From Dacryopinax spathularia (taxonomy: Eukaryota > Basidiomycota > Dacrymycetes > Dacrymycetales > Dacrymycetaceae), in assembly GCA_037974965.1 (NCBI GenBank), contig JBBPFI010000004.1, positions 1,798,001 to 1,862,000 on the forward strand: a stretch of 64,000 bases of DNA, in the 5' to 3' direction. Under the pieces are notes generated by a model. The model made no database searches. It saw only the letters and a list, made by a program, of their open reading frames with translations, and was not told where the DNA came from. A program made the position numbers and the translations under genes. Below, in pieces: positions 20,903 to 32,614 of this stretch. Numbering within the stretch: position 1 is the stretch's first letter; the number at the start of each line of letters is the position of its first letter.

Positions 20903-23900
20903 ATGGACGAGCTCATCAGAAGTTGCCTTCGTGAAATCGCCTTTGACGGGGACTACGGTACGTCGCGAGTTCGACTCACGCACATATCTTGCTGACGAGG
21001 TTTTATGTTCGATCCCCGTTTGTGTCAACTATCCTTATTTACACCCATTCCCGTATAAGGTTGCGACGCGTCTCGCTTAAAGACGTTCATCGAGAAGTTC
21101 TACACCGACAATGGGAACGTGCAGCAGACTGTGGACGATGGGTTTAACGCGCTGGTATGGTCGTACATCGTCCAGAACCCGTCTGTACTCGTTGGGTTCC
21201 GGCCCGCATCGGTCAAGCAAGATGTCTATATAGCTGACAGCGTCGACGCCGCTCGCGGAAAGGCCAAAATCCGGAAACGATGGGTGGACCAGACGAACAA
21301 GCCTGGGAAAGAGGCGGACGACCCTAAGCTCCCGCCGCTGGAGTGTCTGCCTCCCTCGGAAGTCGAGAACTCCACGCTGGACGAGCTTCTGCAGAGGTAC
21401 GGCAAGAAACTCCGGATCGCCGTCACGCCAGAAACTTGCTTTCGCGCTATTACGGGGATGTCGATGACTCCTGCAAAGATCACTCCCATGACCTATACGG
21501 TCCTGCAGTTGATTGCTCGAGCACGAGAGAAAGGCTGCACTTTTGTGGAGATTTGTAAGGCGACAACCTATAGCCCCGGAACAGTCTTCTACCTCGTCAA
21601 AGTCCTCCAGGAAGCCGGACTTGTGTAAGTCAACCACATGTATTGCTACTGTCTTGGCTGATCCGTGCGTTGCGATTAGGAAGAAACTTGCGACGATCAC
21701 CAACTCCGGTACCCAGATGGCCGTACACATGCATTTCTTCAACAACCACCCGGCTTGGACCAAAGTGCACGAGGAAGCGAGACGTGTAGAGGAACAACGC
21801 GATGCAGAACCTTCCGCAGTGAACGCTGTCTCTACTGTCCCCGCGACCGAAACTGGTGGTGAGACGCTGGCCGCAGAGACGCACGAGGAGGGCGAGGCGG
21901 ACATCCGTTTCGAGCCGATGGATGATCGGCACCTGTCTAGGCCAGAGATCGTCCTCGGCAGAGTAATCAAACTCCTCGAACACTCGAAGAACCATTCACA
22001 TCGGCAGCACGACATGCTCGTCCGCATCGTATGTGCTTCCCTCCCTTCCAGGTGGTGAAATCTGACACGCCTCTAGGGTATGCAGCGTCCCTCGAAAGTT
22101 CAGCGGCGATACTTCAGCAGGATCATCAATGTCGCTATTCAGCAAGGCATCCTAGAGCGACTCTTTGTGAAATCGCTTACCTCCAAAGAGGCCGAACGGA
22201 TGGCTCGTATTCTGAGGCTTGTCCCGGGGCAGCGAAAACCCCTGAAGCTCGGCGACCTGGAAGAAAAGAGCGGAGAGGCGGAAGCGAATGCCGACGCCGA
22301 AGAAGAAGAGCTGGCTGAGTCAGGCAAAGCGTCTCTCACGGGTACTCGATTCCTCGCTACTATGTCGCTTGAACGCAATTTGGTCGAGGTGGTCAATTCT
22401 GCCGGGCCGGACGGAATCACCCATGCTGGTATCATCCGCGAGCTGGGCCTCGTCGAGGTTCGGACTTTGGAAATGCACCTGTCGAAGCTTGCGAAGAAGG
22501 AACACGTTCTGCCGCATCTTTCTGATCTGAATATCTCCCTCTTGGTAGAGAATTACGGTCGGGAGCGTCGTCTGCGGATCTTCACAACCCGCAATTTTGC
22601 GCTGTTCTTAGCAAGAGAGAAATTCGAGAACCCGATCAAAGACCAGCCCCAGGAAGATGCGCGGTACTCCGAAGGGTTCATGTTAACCCCCGCATCACGT
22701 TTCTACAAAGACGAAGCAGACCTATGGGAGTTTATTCATTCCTATAAACCGAGAACGTTCGAGAAGCTCCCGAAGGCACCCCGACTTCTGGGCCACCGCA
22801 CGCCGAAGCCAAAACTGCACAAGAATCCAATTGGGCCGGATGGCAAGCCTATCAAAGGAAGACCGCGTAAGTATCCTCCTGGGGAGAGTGCTATCTCGTT
22901 GGAGCGGAAACGCAAGTTGGAGGAAGGAATCCCAGTCGGTCGTGGACGGCGACCAAAGAAGCCGCGGATTGATCTCCTTCCGCCTGAGGAGCCCGACCTT
23001 CAGGCTCCCGCAGTGGTAGAAGGAAGCGTTTCAACTCCAGTGTTGGCGGAAGAAGGACCCAAGAAGGTTCGCTGTTCGTATGCGGATATCGAATGCGTCT
23101 GACCTCTCATTAGCGTGGACGTCCCAGGAAGAACCCCTGGGCAGCTCCGGGCGAACCTGGCGATCTGACGGCTGAAGCTGCGGACGGCCCGTCCAATGCG
23201 ACTGGGCCCTTCCTGGGTGGTGTTATCACTTCGGGGCGTCGAGGTCGTAAGAAGCGAGCGAGGCCGGCAGATGATGGTACTGAAGAACCGCCTGCCAAGA
23301 AACCTTCTACATTGGCGCATTCATCCAAGCAGGAATTTCCGAACATGACTCCCACACCGTTGCCGGAGACTCCTAGTCACCACCTCGGTGAGGTCGCTGG
23401 AGATTTGATAAGCACAACGCAGGAACAGCCCACGACTGAGTTTTCCTCGCCTCAGCCCGGCGCCCCGCAAGCAAATTCACCGCCAGGTATGCTGTTTTCT
23501 GTATTGAGTGTCTCGTATCTCGTATCCTCATGTACTCCCCGCAGCAACACCCACCGTCCAGTCCCGTCGTAGGGAGCGGGCGGGCGAAAACGCGGCCCCT
23601 AAGACAAACATTTCCAATGCAAGGCGCGCGCAGGAAATCATGGAATGCTTGAGGCGCAACAATGGGGTGTTACATGCCGGCCTACCTTTGTTGCAGGCTC
23701 ACAAGAAGTATCAGGAGGAGCTAATAGCGTCGGGCGAGCGACAGAAATCTTTGGCCGGACTCATGGACAAAAGGACTCTCGTCACCGCGATCGACATCCT
23801 GCTGCGCAACAAGGAGATCAAGATCTTGACCACCGACTCAGGCGCCTGGGGCAGGGCGAATCGCTCCCTCAAATTGCTCTACCTTCCCGACACCCCGCCG

Positions 23901-26735
23901 GAGGTCATCTCACGATACCGGCGCTCCTTGGAGAAGGAAGTTCGTGTCTTTTCCCTGTGGCCCCAAGAAGGACCGATCGGGACGATGGAATACTCGGAGT
24001 TCAAGCGCGAGCGGATGCGGATGCTGAGAGATCCACCACGGCCAAGAGAGAGGAAGTCGAACAATGATTCTGAAGGTCAGGCTAATCTCCGGGAGAACTC
24101 AGAGGGGGTCAAGCTGCTAGCCCGAAAGGCGCGCCAAACCAGAGAGAAGTTGGAAAACGATTGGCAAAGACTTGTCGCAGAAACTGTAGAAACCCTGCCC
24201 CCGGGCACATACGACATCAATGCGCCTGGGCTGAACGACGTAAAGAGGACCTGGTTCATTCGTGCCGGTGGCATGCTACTCGATAACGCGAGAGATCGCA
24301 TCATTGCGGCAGTCACAGGCACTCCCATGCCCGCTATCAAGAAAATCACCAGACGGTACTTTCAACCTAGCCGGGAAGGCCAACTGCGTGACGTACCTCA
24401 TTGTTCACTTTGCGAGAAACACCTTGAAATCATCCAATCACTGGTTGATCGACAAAAAGAGGAGCTTGAAGCCAAGGAACTGCAAGAAGCGGCAGCAACC
24501 GCAGGTGAGCCTCTTGAATCTCATGTTTCGCGTCTCTGACATAATCAATGGCAGAGGGAGACTCTCGTCGTTCCAGATATACATGGAGTCCGGAGTATGA
24601 CGAACTGGCTCTGGACGCGGAGGCCGTCATACGTGCGCGATGTCGCCCTGATCAACGCCCACCGATAGGTCTCTATGAGAGGATATTCCCCCGGTTACGT
24701 GCCCACAATATCAGAGGACATCTGAAAAAGCTTCGGGATGAACGCCCCGGCGGCGTGCAATATGTGAAGCAACTACAGGCCGCCTGGAATGCTGTGCGTT
24801 TCCAGCCCCACGCGGATGTATCCGATCCAGTCCCAAACAGTTTGGTTCATTTCCCGCTGGAAAAACACATCGCCTATCTTCGAGCTCATGTAGATAAGTC
24901 AAAGATGTAAGCCGACCACTTCACCGGAAAGCATGGTTGCTGACAACTAGCAGTGGCCTTGGTCAAGCGGAACCACTTTTGCCTACTGCTGACGATCTGA
25001 TCTTCGCGTTACCGAAGGATCTGTCCTATCTCGAACAACATTGGGATAAATTGCACACAAGAACTCCCGCTACTGAATGGGACTTCATCTGGTCGGTGGC
25101 TACCGATGAGATGCGGGGGAGGAATTTGCACCACGAAGCTTTCGTCTTACCTTCGATACCTTCAGCACCTCATGTTGACCTCGAGGAGTCTACGGTACGG
25201 AAACGAACCGAAACGGCAGTGAAGGTATAATTACGGCATCGGAGTTACCGAGCTATGCTGACATTTTGTCAGATGACTGTTTCCCCCAATGAAGATGTTT
25301 ATAATGCCGCACAAGCTGCGGAAATGCTACAGTTACTGGGAGAAGGCCATGTCGCTGAAGCCTTTGGGAATCTTAAACGAAGAAAGGTCATCAAGGCATT
25401 AGAAAGGAAGCCACCTTCGGGCAGAACGATGGGCATTTCGGAAGCGTGCGTACGAAAATGTTACACATGAGTTTGGCTTACACTCCTCAAGTCAGTTCGA
25501 AGCCTTTCATGGTCCCATCGATTGGCGGTTGTATCGGGATGCCAATCTACTGGAACGAGATCTCCTGCAGGTCGAGCAGGAACCGTGGTCTGTAATGGCA
25601 AGTGATGGACGCACCGCTGGCTTGTTGGATCTCGTTTCGGAAGGGCATGTAAGTTGAGCGCTATACGGTCTTTCCAGACAGTCGCTGACACCTAGCTCAG
25701 GTTGAGTTGGTCATAGATACCAGCAGCTGTCGAGCTCTGGATCTCGATCCCGCAAACGGTAGTCGGGAGATTCGTCAGTATTTCTGTATATTCCCCCCGT
25801 GTAAATTTGACCACGTGCGCACAGAGGACGATTACCTGGAGAACGATGTCTACGTTACTACGATAAACGAGAGCCTACTCGATGGAGCCGTGGAGAGACC
25901 GCCACTCGTGGCGGAGAGCCACAAGGAGAGTCCAGTGGCTCTTTCAAAGTTGACCACCCTGCACGCGGGAGAGGACATCAAATGTGCTGTAGGAAGGGCG
26001 GGAGCAACGAATTGCTCAAGCTGTCTGGATATAACTTTCGAAGAGCTCACGTGCAATATGCAAGAACCGATCAGAACGCAACTGTATCAGTTCCGAGCGG
26101 AGCTCACAACATCGCAAAAGAACGGGCTCACCGTAGACGACATTCTGGTAAGTGACCACTTTCCTACTCTTACGCTTTGCAGTGCTGATACCGATTAGGA
26201 CTGGTGCCGGCAATCCGGAGTTGACTTCGAACAACTACGTCAGCGTATTGGAGATCTTGCTCGTTCCGCCATCCCAGTTTTCGCATGCGTGGGCTACGAG
26301 ATTGGAAGGATCGTCTCGTCGCAATTTATTGGAGAATGGTTCTTACAAACCCGTCGTCAGCCATTCGACATGGTGGCACCAAGGCGCTGGTTACAGCCCT
26401 CCGGACAGCGCGATGATCAGATATGGTATATGTCGCTCCGCAACGTGATGGGCTGGATTCTGGTCCGACCTGGTCTCTCCGAAGTGCGTGCTACTCCCTT
26501 TCTAGGAAAGTCAGGTTGACAATCATGCCAGGCTGTCTTGCGCGAACGGAGCTCCGAATTATTCGACCGGCTGGAGATGAATGATCTCCTTCAAGCGTTG
26601 TCGGAGGCCGGCTATGCTGTCCGCAAGACTACTACCGGCGAAGCAACGCCGGAGTTGATCGGATTCAGCACATTGGAGGAAGAGGCTACATGGCACTGGC
26701 ACAGCGGAACAGTACCTTGGTACCACCTACGTTGA
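20903..26735 (+). CDS. TFC3: TFIIIC B-block-binding subunit (Tfc3/TFIIIC220)
   Basis: Largest subunit of RNA polymerase III factor TFIIIC, which binds the B box of tRNA genes. Thirteen exons fit by phase: 20903-20957, 21060-21624, 21680-22028, 22077-23066, 23114-23486, 23545-24504, 24555-24906, 24954-25224, 25273-25445, 25492-25648, 25701-26147, 26199-26483 and 26532-26735, about 1726 residues. The N-terminus MDELIRSCLREIAFDGDYG followed by a winged-helix-like segment matches the family. ITPMTYTVLQLIARAREKGC followed by FVEICKATTYSPGTVFYLVK is the B-block winged helix. AT-hook-like motifs (GRPRKYPPG, GRGRRPKKPR, RGRPRKNPW) lie near residues 590-660, around an exon junction. More winged-helix-like stretches follow (GLLDLVSEGHVELVI; RLEMNDLLQALSEAGYAV near the end). 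The start at 20903 is chosen because homology begins there. Confidence 0.85.
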
Positions 26736-26865
26736 AGTGGCAGACTGTATCGATATCAATACCTTTCGTGCATGCCCGACGTCGTATATCGAGGCCCATC
26801 CTGTACAACAAATGTATCCATGAATGGAAGTGGATCACGTATGAGGTGGGTGTGCCCATCGCACG

Positions 26866-26924
26866 TCACCAGTAACTCGGCCTTCCACAGGATTGTCACC
26901 AGTACTCGGCCTTCCACAGGATTG
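26866..26924. repeat. Two-copy tandem repeat 3' of TFC3
   Basis: A 30-base unit (26866-26895) beginning TCACCAGTAACTCGGCC is followed at once by a 29-base copy (26896-26924) that differs by one missing A. The repeat sits about 130 bases after the TFC3 stop, between two converging genes, and looks like a recent slippage duplication in a 3' UTR. Confidence 0.9.
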
Positions 26925-27019
26925 ATCAAGACAAGAGGTGATGATTCTCACTTCTGAGAGGGTGACGTACTTCAAAACTCCTCAATCCAGGGTATCCAGA
27001 TGAAGTGGAAGTGATAAGC

Positions 27020-27923
27020 TCACAGGACATCATAGCTCAATGCACGGACGGTCAGATTTCGACCGAGGTTGGTGATCGTCACATGGTGAGTTGTGTCGGG
27101 ATCCAAGTACTGCGTGACCCAGAGCGTGGCGTCATCGTCATACGCCGGTCGCACGGTTGACAGCACCTTGGATGGCTTGCCGTCCACAGTGACGAGGTAT
27201 TCTCCACCGTGTGGACCGACGGAGCCGACAATGGTCGTCTGGACACCTTTGAAGGAGTACCCTAGGGTAGAGCCGTACTGCGGACTCTGATCAGGAACCC
27301 TGAAGGCAAGGATGTGGTCGAGAGACAAACCGCCAGCGTCTGGAATTGGGTAAAGTTCCTGAGGAAGTATTCCTGTCAGGCTAGTCAACCGACGCTGCCC
27401 ACCGCACAACAGGTGACTTACGGAGTACACATCTTTCTCCTGCCATTTCCCAATAGCAAGAACCTGGTCTGGGGTGAGATAGTAGAGCAGGTCTTCCCTA
27501 TCAGGCAATCAGATCCGCTCGAGTATTCGTAAAGATGCCGCTCGCGCACAAGCCCACGGCTCCTTGAGATTCCGCAAAGATAACATCCTCAAAGGTCATG
27601 GACTGACCCTCGGCGCACGCTACATCAAGCTCCACATGATACTGACCTACGGGGAGATTGAACGGCTGATAAAACGTCTGATTCTGGAGGATCCCATTGA
27701 TGGAGACGTTGTACGCGCAGCCAGGCTCCCCGCCAAGCTCAAATTCATCGCCGTAGAAGTCGAACTGGACCGAAGCGATTGATGCGGAAGTTTCGTAGTA
27801 CACGACTGGGAAGTCTGTCTGTGTGTACGCCGTAACCCAGTTTTCGATGGTGTTGTATCCGGGATCGGGGTAGTAGGTGAAGAGAGGGGAGTCGGCCCTC
27901 ACCAGCGCCGTGTATAAACTCAT
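27020..27923 (-). CDS. Orphan tandem paralogue A (four exons, function unknown)
   Basis: Four exons fit by comparison with its neighbour at 28784: 27923-27550, 27497-27422, 27372-27331 and 27286-27020, 252 residues. It begins MSLYTALVRADSPLFTYYPD and ends LGRNLTVRALSYDVL. Alternating hydrophobic strands (SVQFDFYGDEFEL, YSFKGVQTTIVGSVGPHGG, EYLVTVDGKPSKVLSTVR) suggest an all-beta protein, perhaps two beta-sandwich halves. Both paralogues keep the Cys residues in GEPGCAYN and VACAEG. No signal peptide or membrane helix is seen. The short introns matter: reading through them leaves an open frame for part of the way, and only splicing makes the two copies align throughout. I do not recognise the family. 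A TATA-containing promoter block shared with its paralogue lies 61 bases upstream. Confidence 0.72.
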
Positions 27924-27983
27924 GTTGCTTCAGACGTGCGCAATATACTCGAGGAAGGCCCACCGTGCTGAGCGTGAGTGCAG

Positions 27984-28014
27984 CTTTATACTACTGAAGA
28001 GCCCGCTGGTCTCG
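27984..28014 (-). promoter_or_regulatory. Promoter block of orphan paralogue A
   Basis: On the minus strand this block begins CGAGACCAGCGG and ends TATAAAG. The same layout (CGAGACnAGCGG, then ATAAAG, both 31 bases end to end) precedes the paralogue at 29784-29814. The TATA element ends 61 bases before the ATG. The upstream half is likely a regulator site kept after duplication. Confidence 0.65.
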
Positions 28015-28783
28015 GAGCTGAACATGGGCATTGCGTCACATTTTGAGCACAGACGTTGATGGTACAAGGCACCTCCCGAGAAGAGCGGAGATAAGATAAG
28101 CCAAGTGTAGCTGGAACGTCCACGGACCGCATCAGATAGTTGCTGATGTACATTGTTTAGCATTCACAGGCGTCGGTCTTTCACTACAGGGAAGCAACGA
28201 CGGAGGCCGCGTGGCATATTGGTAATTTCGTCTACGACGTCTATTTTCGGCATGGCAGCACATGGCGCTGTGGTCCCACCCCTTCTTCACCATTGTGCCA
28301 CAAAATTCCGACCATTTGGCCGCTCCGGGCATCCTGATTTTGCCGTCGAAGGGTGCCTATTTATCCTGTTCATACGCAAGCTCACGAGAGGTAACTGGAG
28401 GCCCGGTCTAGTCTGGTTCTCCGGGATGGCAGAACAGGAGTCTCCGGGCCGCTGACAAGGCGGAAAGGTACCTCGGGGATTAGGTTACTTCGCCTTGGTA
28501 CAGCCGAGTTCCAGTTGTCATGATATACTTCATTGATTGCTTTACATCCGTCAAACAGGGTACAGCGAGACCACCGCAGACAGCAAAAGCCGGGCCAACA
28601 ATACGAAACCAGTCTGCACCAGTCCGCAGACGAGCAAGTCCTGAGCTCTTCTTCCGAGATCAAGATTTCCACGCCAAGATGATTCCCATGGTCACGGGAA
28701 AGGACAGCCCGCCTTTGTCTAATCCGGCAACCTACGCTACCTTTCAGTCCACGAACGCCTCAAAAGCCCAGACAGCGTGAAAC
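28015..28783. other. Gap between the two orphan paralogues
   Basis: About 770 bp between paralogue A and the end of paralogue B. The frames are short and resemble nothing known. No remnant of a third copy was noticed. Confidence 0.4.
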
Positions 28784-29704
28784 TCACAGGACATCATAGT
28801 TCAGCGTCAGGACCGTCAAGTTCCTACCCAGATTCGTGATCGTCACTTCATGTCTCTCGCCGGGGTCCAAGTACTCCTGGAACCAAAGCGTAGCGTCGTC
28901 ATCATATACCGGCCTGACGGTTGATAGCGTCCTGGAGGGCTTCCCGTCAAGCGTGACGATGTAGTTTCCACCGCCCGGACCGACGGAACCGACGATGGTG
29001 GCTTGGACGCCTTTGAACGAGTAGGAGAGGGAGGAGCCGTACTGCACTGTCTCAGTCAGGAACAAACCGAGGGAAGCTGCTTTGGATTGACGAACGGTCA
29101 AAGTCTGGTACTGCGTAAAGTTTAGCAAGAAGTACTGCTATAGAACATATTAATCATGATGGGCCTCGCTAACGTGCAGGAAACGCGGGCGTACCGACCA
29201 GACATACTCTTCCTTCCATTCTCCAAGAGCGAGTATCTGATCCGGAGTAAGATAAATAGTTTCATCCTCCCTATCACGTCATCAGATCGGTTCGATGCTT
29301 TCAAACCGCTCTCCAACACACGCGTTGCCCGGTCCTTGCGACCCAACCAGGATCACACCCTCAAAAGCCATCGACTCTCCCTCCGCACAAGCCACATCCA
29401 GTTCCACACGATACTCCGCCACCTCCGGCAAGCTAAACTCCTCATGAAACGTCTGCGTCTGGAGCTCGCCATTGATGGTGATATTGTACGCGCAACCAGG
29501 CTCGCCAGGCGCCATTAGGGTGAACGTGTCGCCGTAGAAGTCAAATTGGACTGAGGCAACGGGGGAGGAGGTCTCGTAGTATAGCAGAGGGTAGGCTGTG
29601 GGACGGTAGGTGGTGATCCAGTTCTGGGTGGGGTTGAACCCCGGGTCGGGGTAGTATGTGAAGAGGGGAGAGTCGGCAGGGATCACTTCATTGTAGAGGC
29701 CCAT
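28784..29704 (-). CDS. Orphan tandem paralogue B (four exons, function unknown)
   Basis: Exons 29704-29322, 29270-29195, 29134-29092 and 29046-28784 give 254 residues, clearly the sister of the 252-residue product at 27020. Shared blocks include DSPLFTYYPDPG, SVQFDFYGD, GEPGCAYN, LDVACAEG, LTPDQ, YSFKGVQ, DDDATLW, ITNLGRNLT and the final YDVL. Intron positions and phases are the same (2, 0 and one short intron near the middle). An in-frame ATG at 29773 exists but lies only about 10 bases after the TATA element, so 29704 is the likely start. No signal peptide is seen. The conserved ends and strand pattern suggest a small soluble all-beta protein of unknown role. Confidence 0.72.
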
Positions 29705-29783
29705 GTTGGAGAATAGCAAAAGCAGAGAACCGGTCTGTAAGCCAGAGCCGATATGTCCTGAGTTAAAGAGCACTGAGATGCCT

Positions 29784-29814
29784 CTTTATGCGACGGGCAA
29801 GACCGCTTGTCTCG
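29784..29814 (-). promoter_or_regulatory. Promoter block of orphan paralogue B
   Basis: The minus strand begins CGAGACAAGCGG and ends ATAAAG at the same spacing as the block of paralogue A. Between these ends the sequence has diverged much more, so the ends look selected. The element lies 80 bases before the chosen ATG. Confidence 0.65.
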
Positions 29815-30166
29815 GAGACGAGCATCAACGAACACGTTGCTGATAACCAGATTAGGACAATATGGCCCAGACCAGCGGAAAGACCGAAAAGAACGGAGGC
29901 GAGGTACTGTAGACCAGAACTCATCGCGGTACTGACCGTGCGTGACAATCAGATGGTCAGCACGAGTGTCTTCTTCTTCGGACCAAATAAGGCAAATCGC
30001 ACCATGGATGCTGATCCATTGCTCCACAGAGCGGCATACATTCGCCGAGATTGCCTCGGTATTTGAGTCATATCGGGATGCTCCGTTATGTCGACCAGAT
30101 GTCTCTGAAGTCTCTCCCAAGCAAGCTTGAATTAGTACCGAATTAGTTGGCAACGAAGGGGCGAGT
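29815..30166. other. Intergenic gap, nothing recognised
   Basis: About 350 bp between the promoter of paralogue B and the end of the first sulfotransferase-like gene. Only short frames are seen. Confidence 0.35.
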
Positions 30167-31068
30167 TCACAACTCCGGCAAGAACCTTCTCACTCCCTGC
30201 AACTCCCACCACCTCCCCCTCACCGCCCACCTCACCAGCAACCCCAGCAAGCCCAACTCAACAACCCACCCCACAGCCCCCACCACCCTGCCGACCCAAA
30301 CAGCCCTCCTCATCTCCTCACTCTCGTTCACCCTCGGGAACTCGCCCTCCGGCACGGGGACTCCCAAGAACTCGCACAAAGGCTCCCAACCCTGCTTCAC
30401 ATTGAACACCAGTAGTTTCTCCTTCGGCACTTCCCGCTTCATGCGCTCTATGTGCGCCTTATACGCTTCGGGCCCGTGCGAGCCATAGATTTGTTTCCTC
30501 CACGCTCGGGTGCACCGGCCGACGCGCCAGAATGTCCACAGCGGCGGGAGGGAGAAGACGAGCACGCCCGTCCAGAGACTGTCGATCCGCGCTAGCGTGG
30601 AGAGGAAGGAGGAGTACCACGCTTCTGGCGAGTCTCGGACGGTTAGGATCACTTTCGCGTTTGGGAAAGTGGAGAGGAGGGGGAGGACGAAGTCGGATGT
30701 TGGTTCGTCGAGCGTGGAGCGGAAGCCGTGCATGAGCGCGCGCCAATCTGTGGGCTTCCCTGTTCTCACACCATCAGAAATGCGGCCAGGACGTAGAGTT
30801 CTTTTGGGAGACGCGCCTTGGTAGGCGTCGATGAACGCCTTACACCTCCCTATCTTCCCCGGTCCCGCAAGGTAGGACATATGATGGCACGGCCCATAGC
30901 CCAGTATCTCCAGGGCGGCTTTCCTATCCCACACCACACCACCGTATCAGAGCCTCATTCTGCAGATTGGCATGGAGAAGGGGCATACAGCGAGCTCGTC
31001 CCTGTTCGTCCGAATCCAGCGCCGATTATCTCTAGTTCTCCGTCGTACGCCTCGGGGGTCTTGGACAT
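30167..31068 (-). CDS. Sulfotransferase-like P-loop protein 1
   Basis: Member of the fungal sulfotransferase-like family (Pfam Sulfotransfer_4 type, often misnamed as epimerase). Three exons: 31068-30989, 30923-30817 and 30759-30167, 259 residues. The P-loop is IIGAGFGRTGTSSL, then KAALEILGYGPCHHM, a conserved helix AFIDAYQ, and the second nucleotide-site motif VILTVRDSPEAW. The motif LLVFNVKQGWEPLCEFLGVP is diagnostic of the family. A hydrophobic helix near the C-terminus (AVGWVVELGLLGLLVRW) suggests a tail anchor. Intron 2 begins GCGCGT, so it is a GC-AG intron at the same place as in copy 5. It is 57 nt, a multiple of three, so unspliced RNA stays open. Acceptor substrate unknown. Confidence 0.82.
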
Positions 31069-31481
31069 AGTTGCTTGCTTCAGGAGGAGGGTAGGAGGAC
31101 AACCCCGCTCGGGGCGGGCGAATCGCCCTTATGTAGGTGAGGGGGATGCCGGCATGCCGACTTGTGTTCGACAGAGAAGGGACGTCGAGGACGTGCTCAG
31201 GGTGTTGCGACTCACTTGGGAGTCGGCTTTGTCCTGCATTGGCCTGCGGGCGCCTCCGTGCCGATCAGCCTGTGAGCGGCCAAGAACAACCCGGTAGCTG
31301 AAGGTGGTACTCTATAGTGTTACGACATACATAGCAGGATTTGATTGCATTGATCAGTTCAGTATTGCATAATTGACATTGCTAAACGATACAGCATAGT
31401 GGACTCCTCATCCATTCACTCATGCACCCACTTCCGCTTTTACATTTCGAGCTCGAGCTCGAGCTCGCGCTCGCTCACCAC
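31069..31481. other. Gap with short palindromic CTCGAG repeat
   Basis: This gap lies between two minus-strand genes. At 31448-31476 it holds a simple repeat of CGAGCT units passing into CGCTCG, strongly self-complementary, near the 3' end of the SDR gene. Nothing else is evident. Confidence 0.5.
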
Positions 31482-32614
31482 TCAGCCCATGTAGCTCCCG
31501 CCATTCGGGTGCAGCGTCTGCCCACTCAAGTAGCTGCTGTCCTCACTCGCGAAGAAGACGAAGCACGTAGCCACTTCGACGGGCTGGCCCGGTCTGCCGA
31601 TCGGGACGGAAGTGCCGAACGTCTTCTGCGATTCTTCTGTCATCGTTGCTGGGATTAGGGGGGTCCAGATCGGGCCTGGGCAGACCACTGGACTTTGCGT
31701 CAGCAAGGAGTCCAGAAGAGCAGGACAGAAAGACAAGAGAGAGAGAGAGTGGGGGAGAAGGAAGGAAGGGAGGAAAAGACGCACTGTTCACCCTGATCTT
31801 CTTCTCGCCCACAATCTGGTTGCTCAGCGCCCTCCCAAACCCAATAATCGCGCCTTTCGTACTGGTATAATCGAGCAGCTGTGGATGCCCAACAAACGGG
31901 TTGATACTCGCGTTGAAGACCATCGTGCTGCCCGGCTTCATGTGCGGCAGAGCAGCCTTGACGAGGTAGAAGAACGAGTGGATGTTGGTGTCGAAGACAT
32001 GGTGCCACTGTTCGCTCGAGAGGTCGAGGATGGACTCGACGGCTTTTTGCGTGCCGTGGTTCAAGATCCTGTCATCCGCATCATTTCGCATTAGCATCCA
32101 TAGTATCCTAGCATATTGACAAGTGAGAGACGCGGACGCACAGGTTGTCGAGCGCACCGTGCGCCTTCATATGCTCCTCGATCGCCTTCTTGCAGTTATC
32201 CTCCTTCGTCAGGTCGATAGGTAACAGCTTGACCTTCCGCTTCCCCTCAGTGTACTTCTTGATCTTCGCCTCCGTATCCTCCGCATCCTTTTTCTCCTCA
32301 GGAAGGTACACGATGCTAACATCGGCGCCCTCGAGCGCTACACTCGCATCAAATCAGCACCTTTCTTCTCTCCTACGTTATGCACAGCGGCGGGGCGTAC
32401 CGAAGAGGATAGCGATCGATCGCCCTATCCCAGAATCGCCACCCGAGATGAACGCCTTCTTCCCCTCTAGCTTACCCGCAGGCTTGTACTTCGACCCGTC
32501 GGGCAGCTCGAGGTCGTGCGGCTCCGGGTCGAGCTTATGCTGTTTTCCAGGGATCTCGTCCTGCGGCTGCAGGTCGGGGACGAAGCCCTTTTCGTATTGC
32601 TTCGAGGAGGACAT
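31482..32614 (-). CDS. Short-chain dehydrogenase/reductase (glucose/ribitol-dehydrogenase-like)
   Basis: NAD(P)-dependent SDR of the long N-terminal-tail type related to bacterial YghA/general stress proteins. Four exons: 32614-32401, 32337-32142, 32068-31785 and 31687-31482, 299 residues. The cofactor motif is ISGGDSGIGRSIA. The usual NNAG is LNHGT, as in this branch. The catalytic Tyr and Lys are in LLDYTSTKGAIIGF, and VCPGPIWTPL follows the active site. The C-terminus YLSGQTLHPNGGSYMG is typical. About 45 N-terminal residues (with the PDLQPQDEIPGKQHKLDPEP stretch) precede the Rossmann fold, as usual for the subfamily. The last intron is 97 nt and purine/pyrimidine-rich. Substrate unknown, probably a sugar or small aldehyde. 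Confidence 0.88.

Noticed and set aside
20821-21040. tRNA B-box-like strings (GGGTTCGATTC near 20827, GTTCGATCCCC near 21007)
   Set aside because: No A box at the right distance and no cloverleaf; the first lies upstream of TFC3, the second inside its first intron.
27020-27508. Unspliced reading through two introns of orphan paralogue A
   Set aside because: The frame stays open, but only the spliced form aligns with paralogue B over its full length.
29282-29773. Longer start for orphan paralogue B at 29773
   Set aside because: It would begin about 10 bases after the TATA element and has no counterpart in paralogue A.
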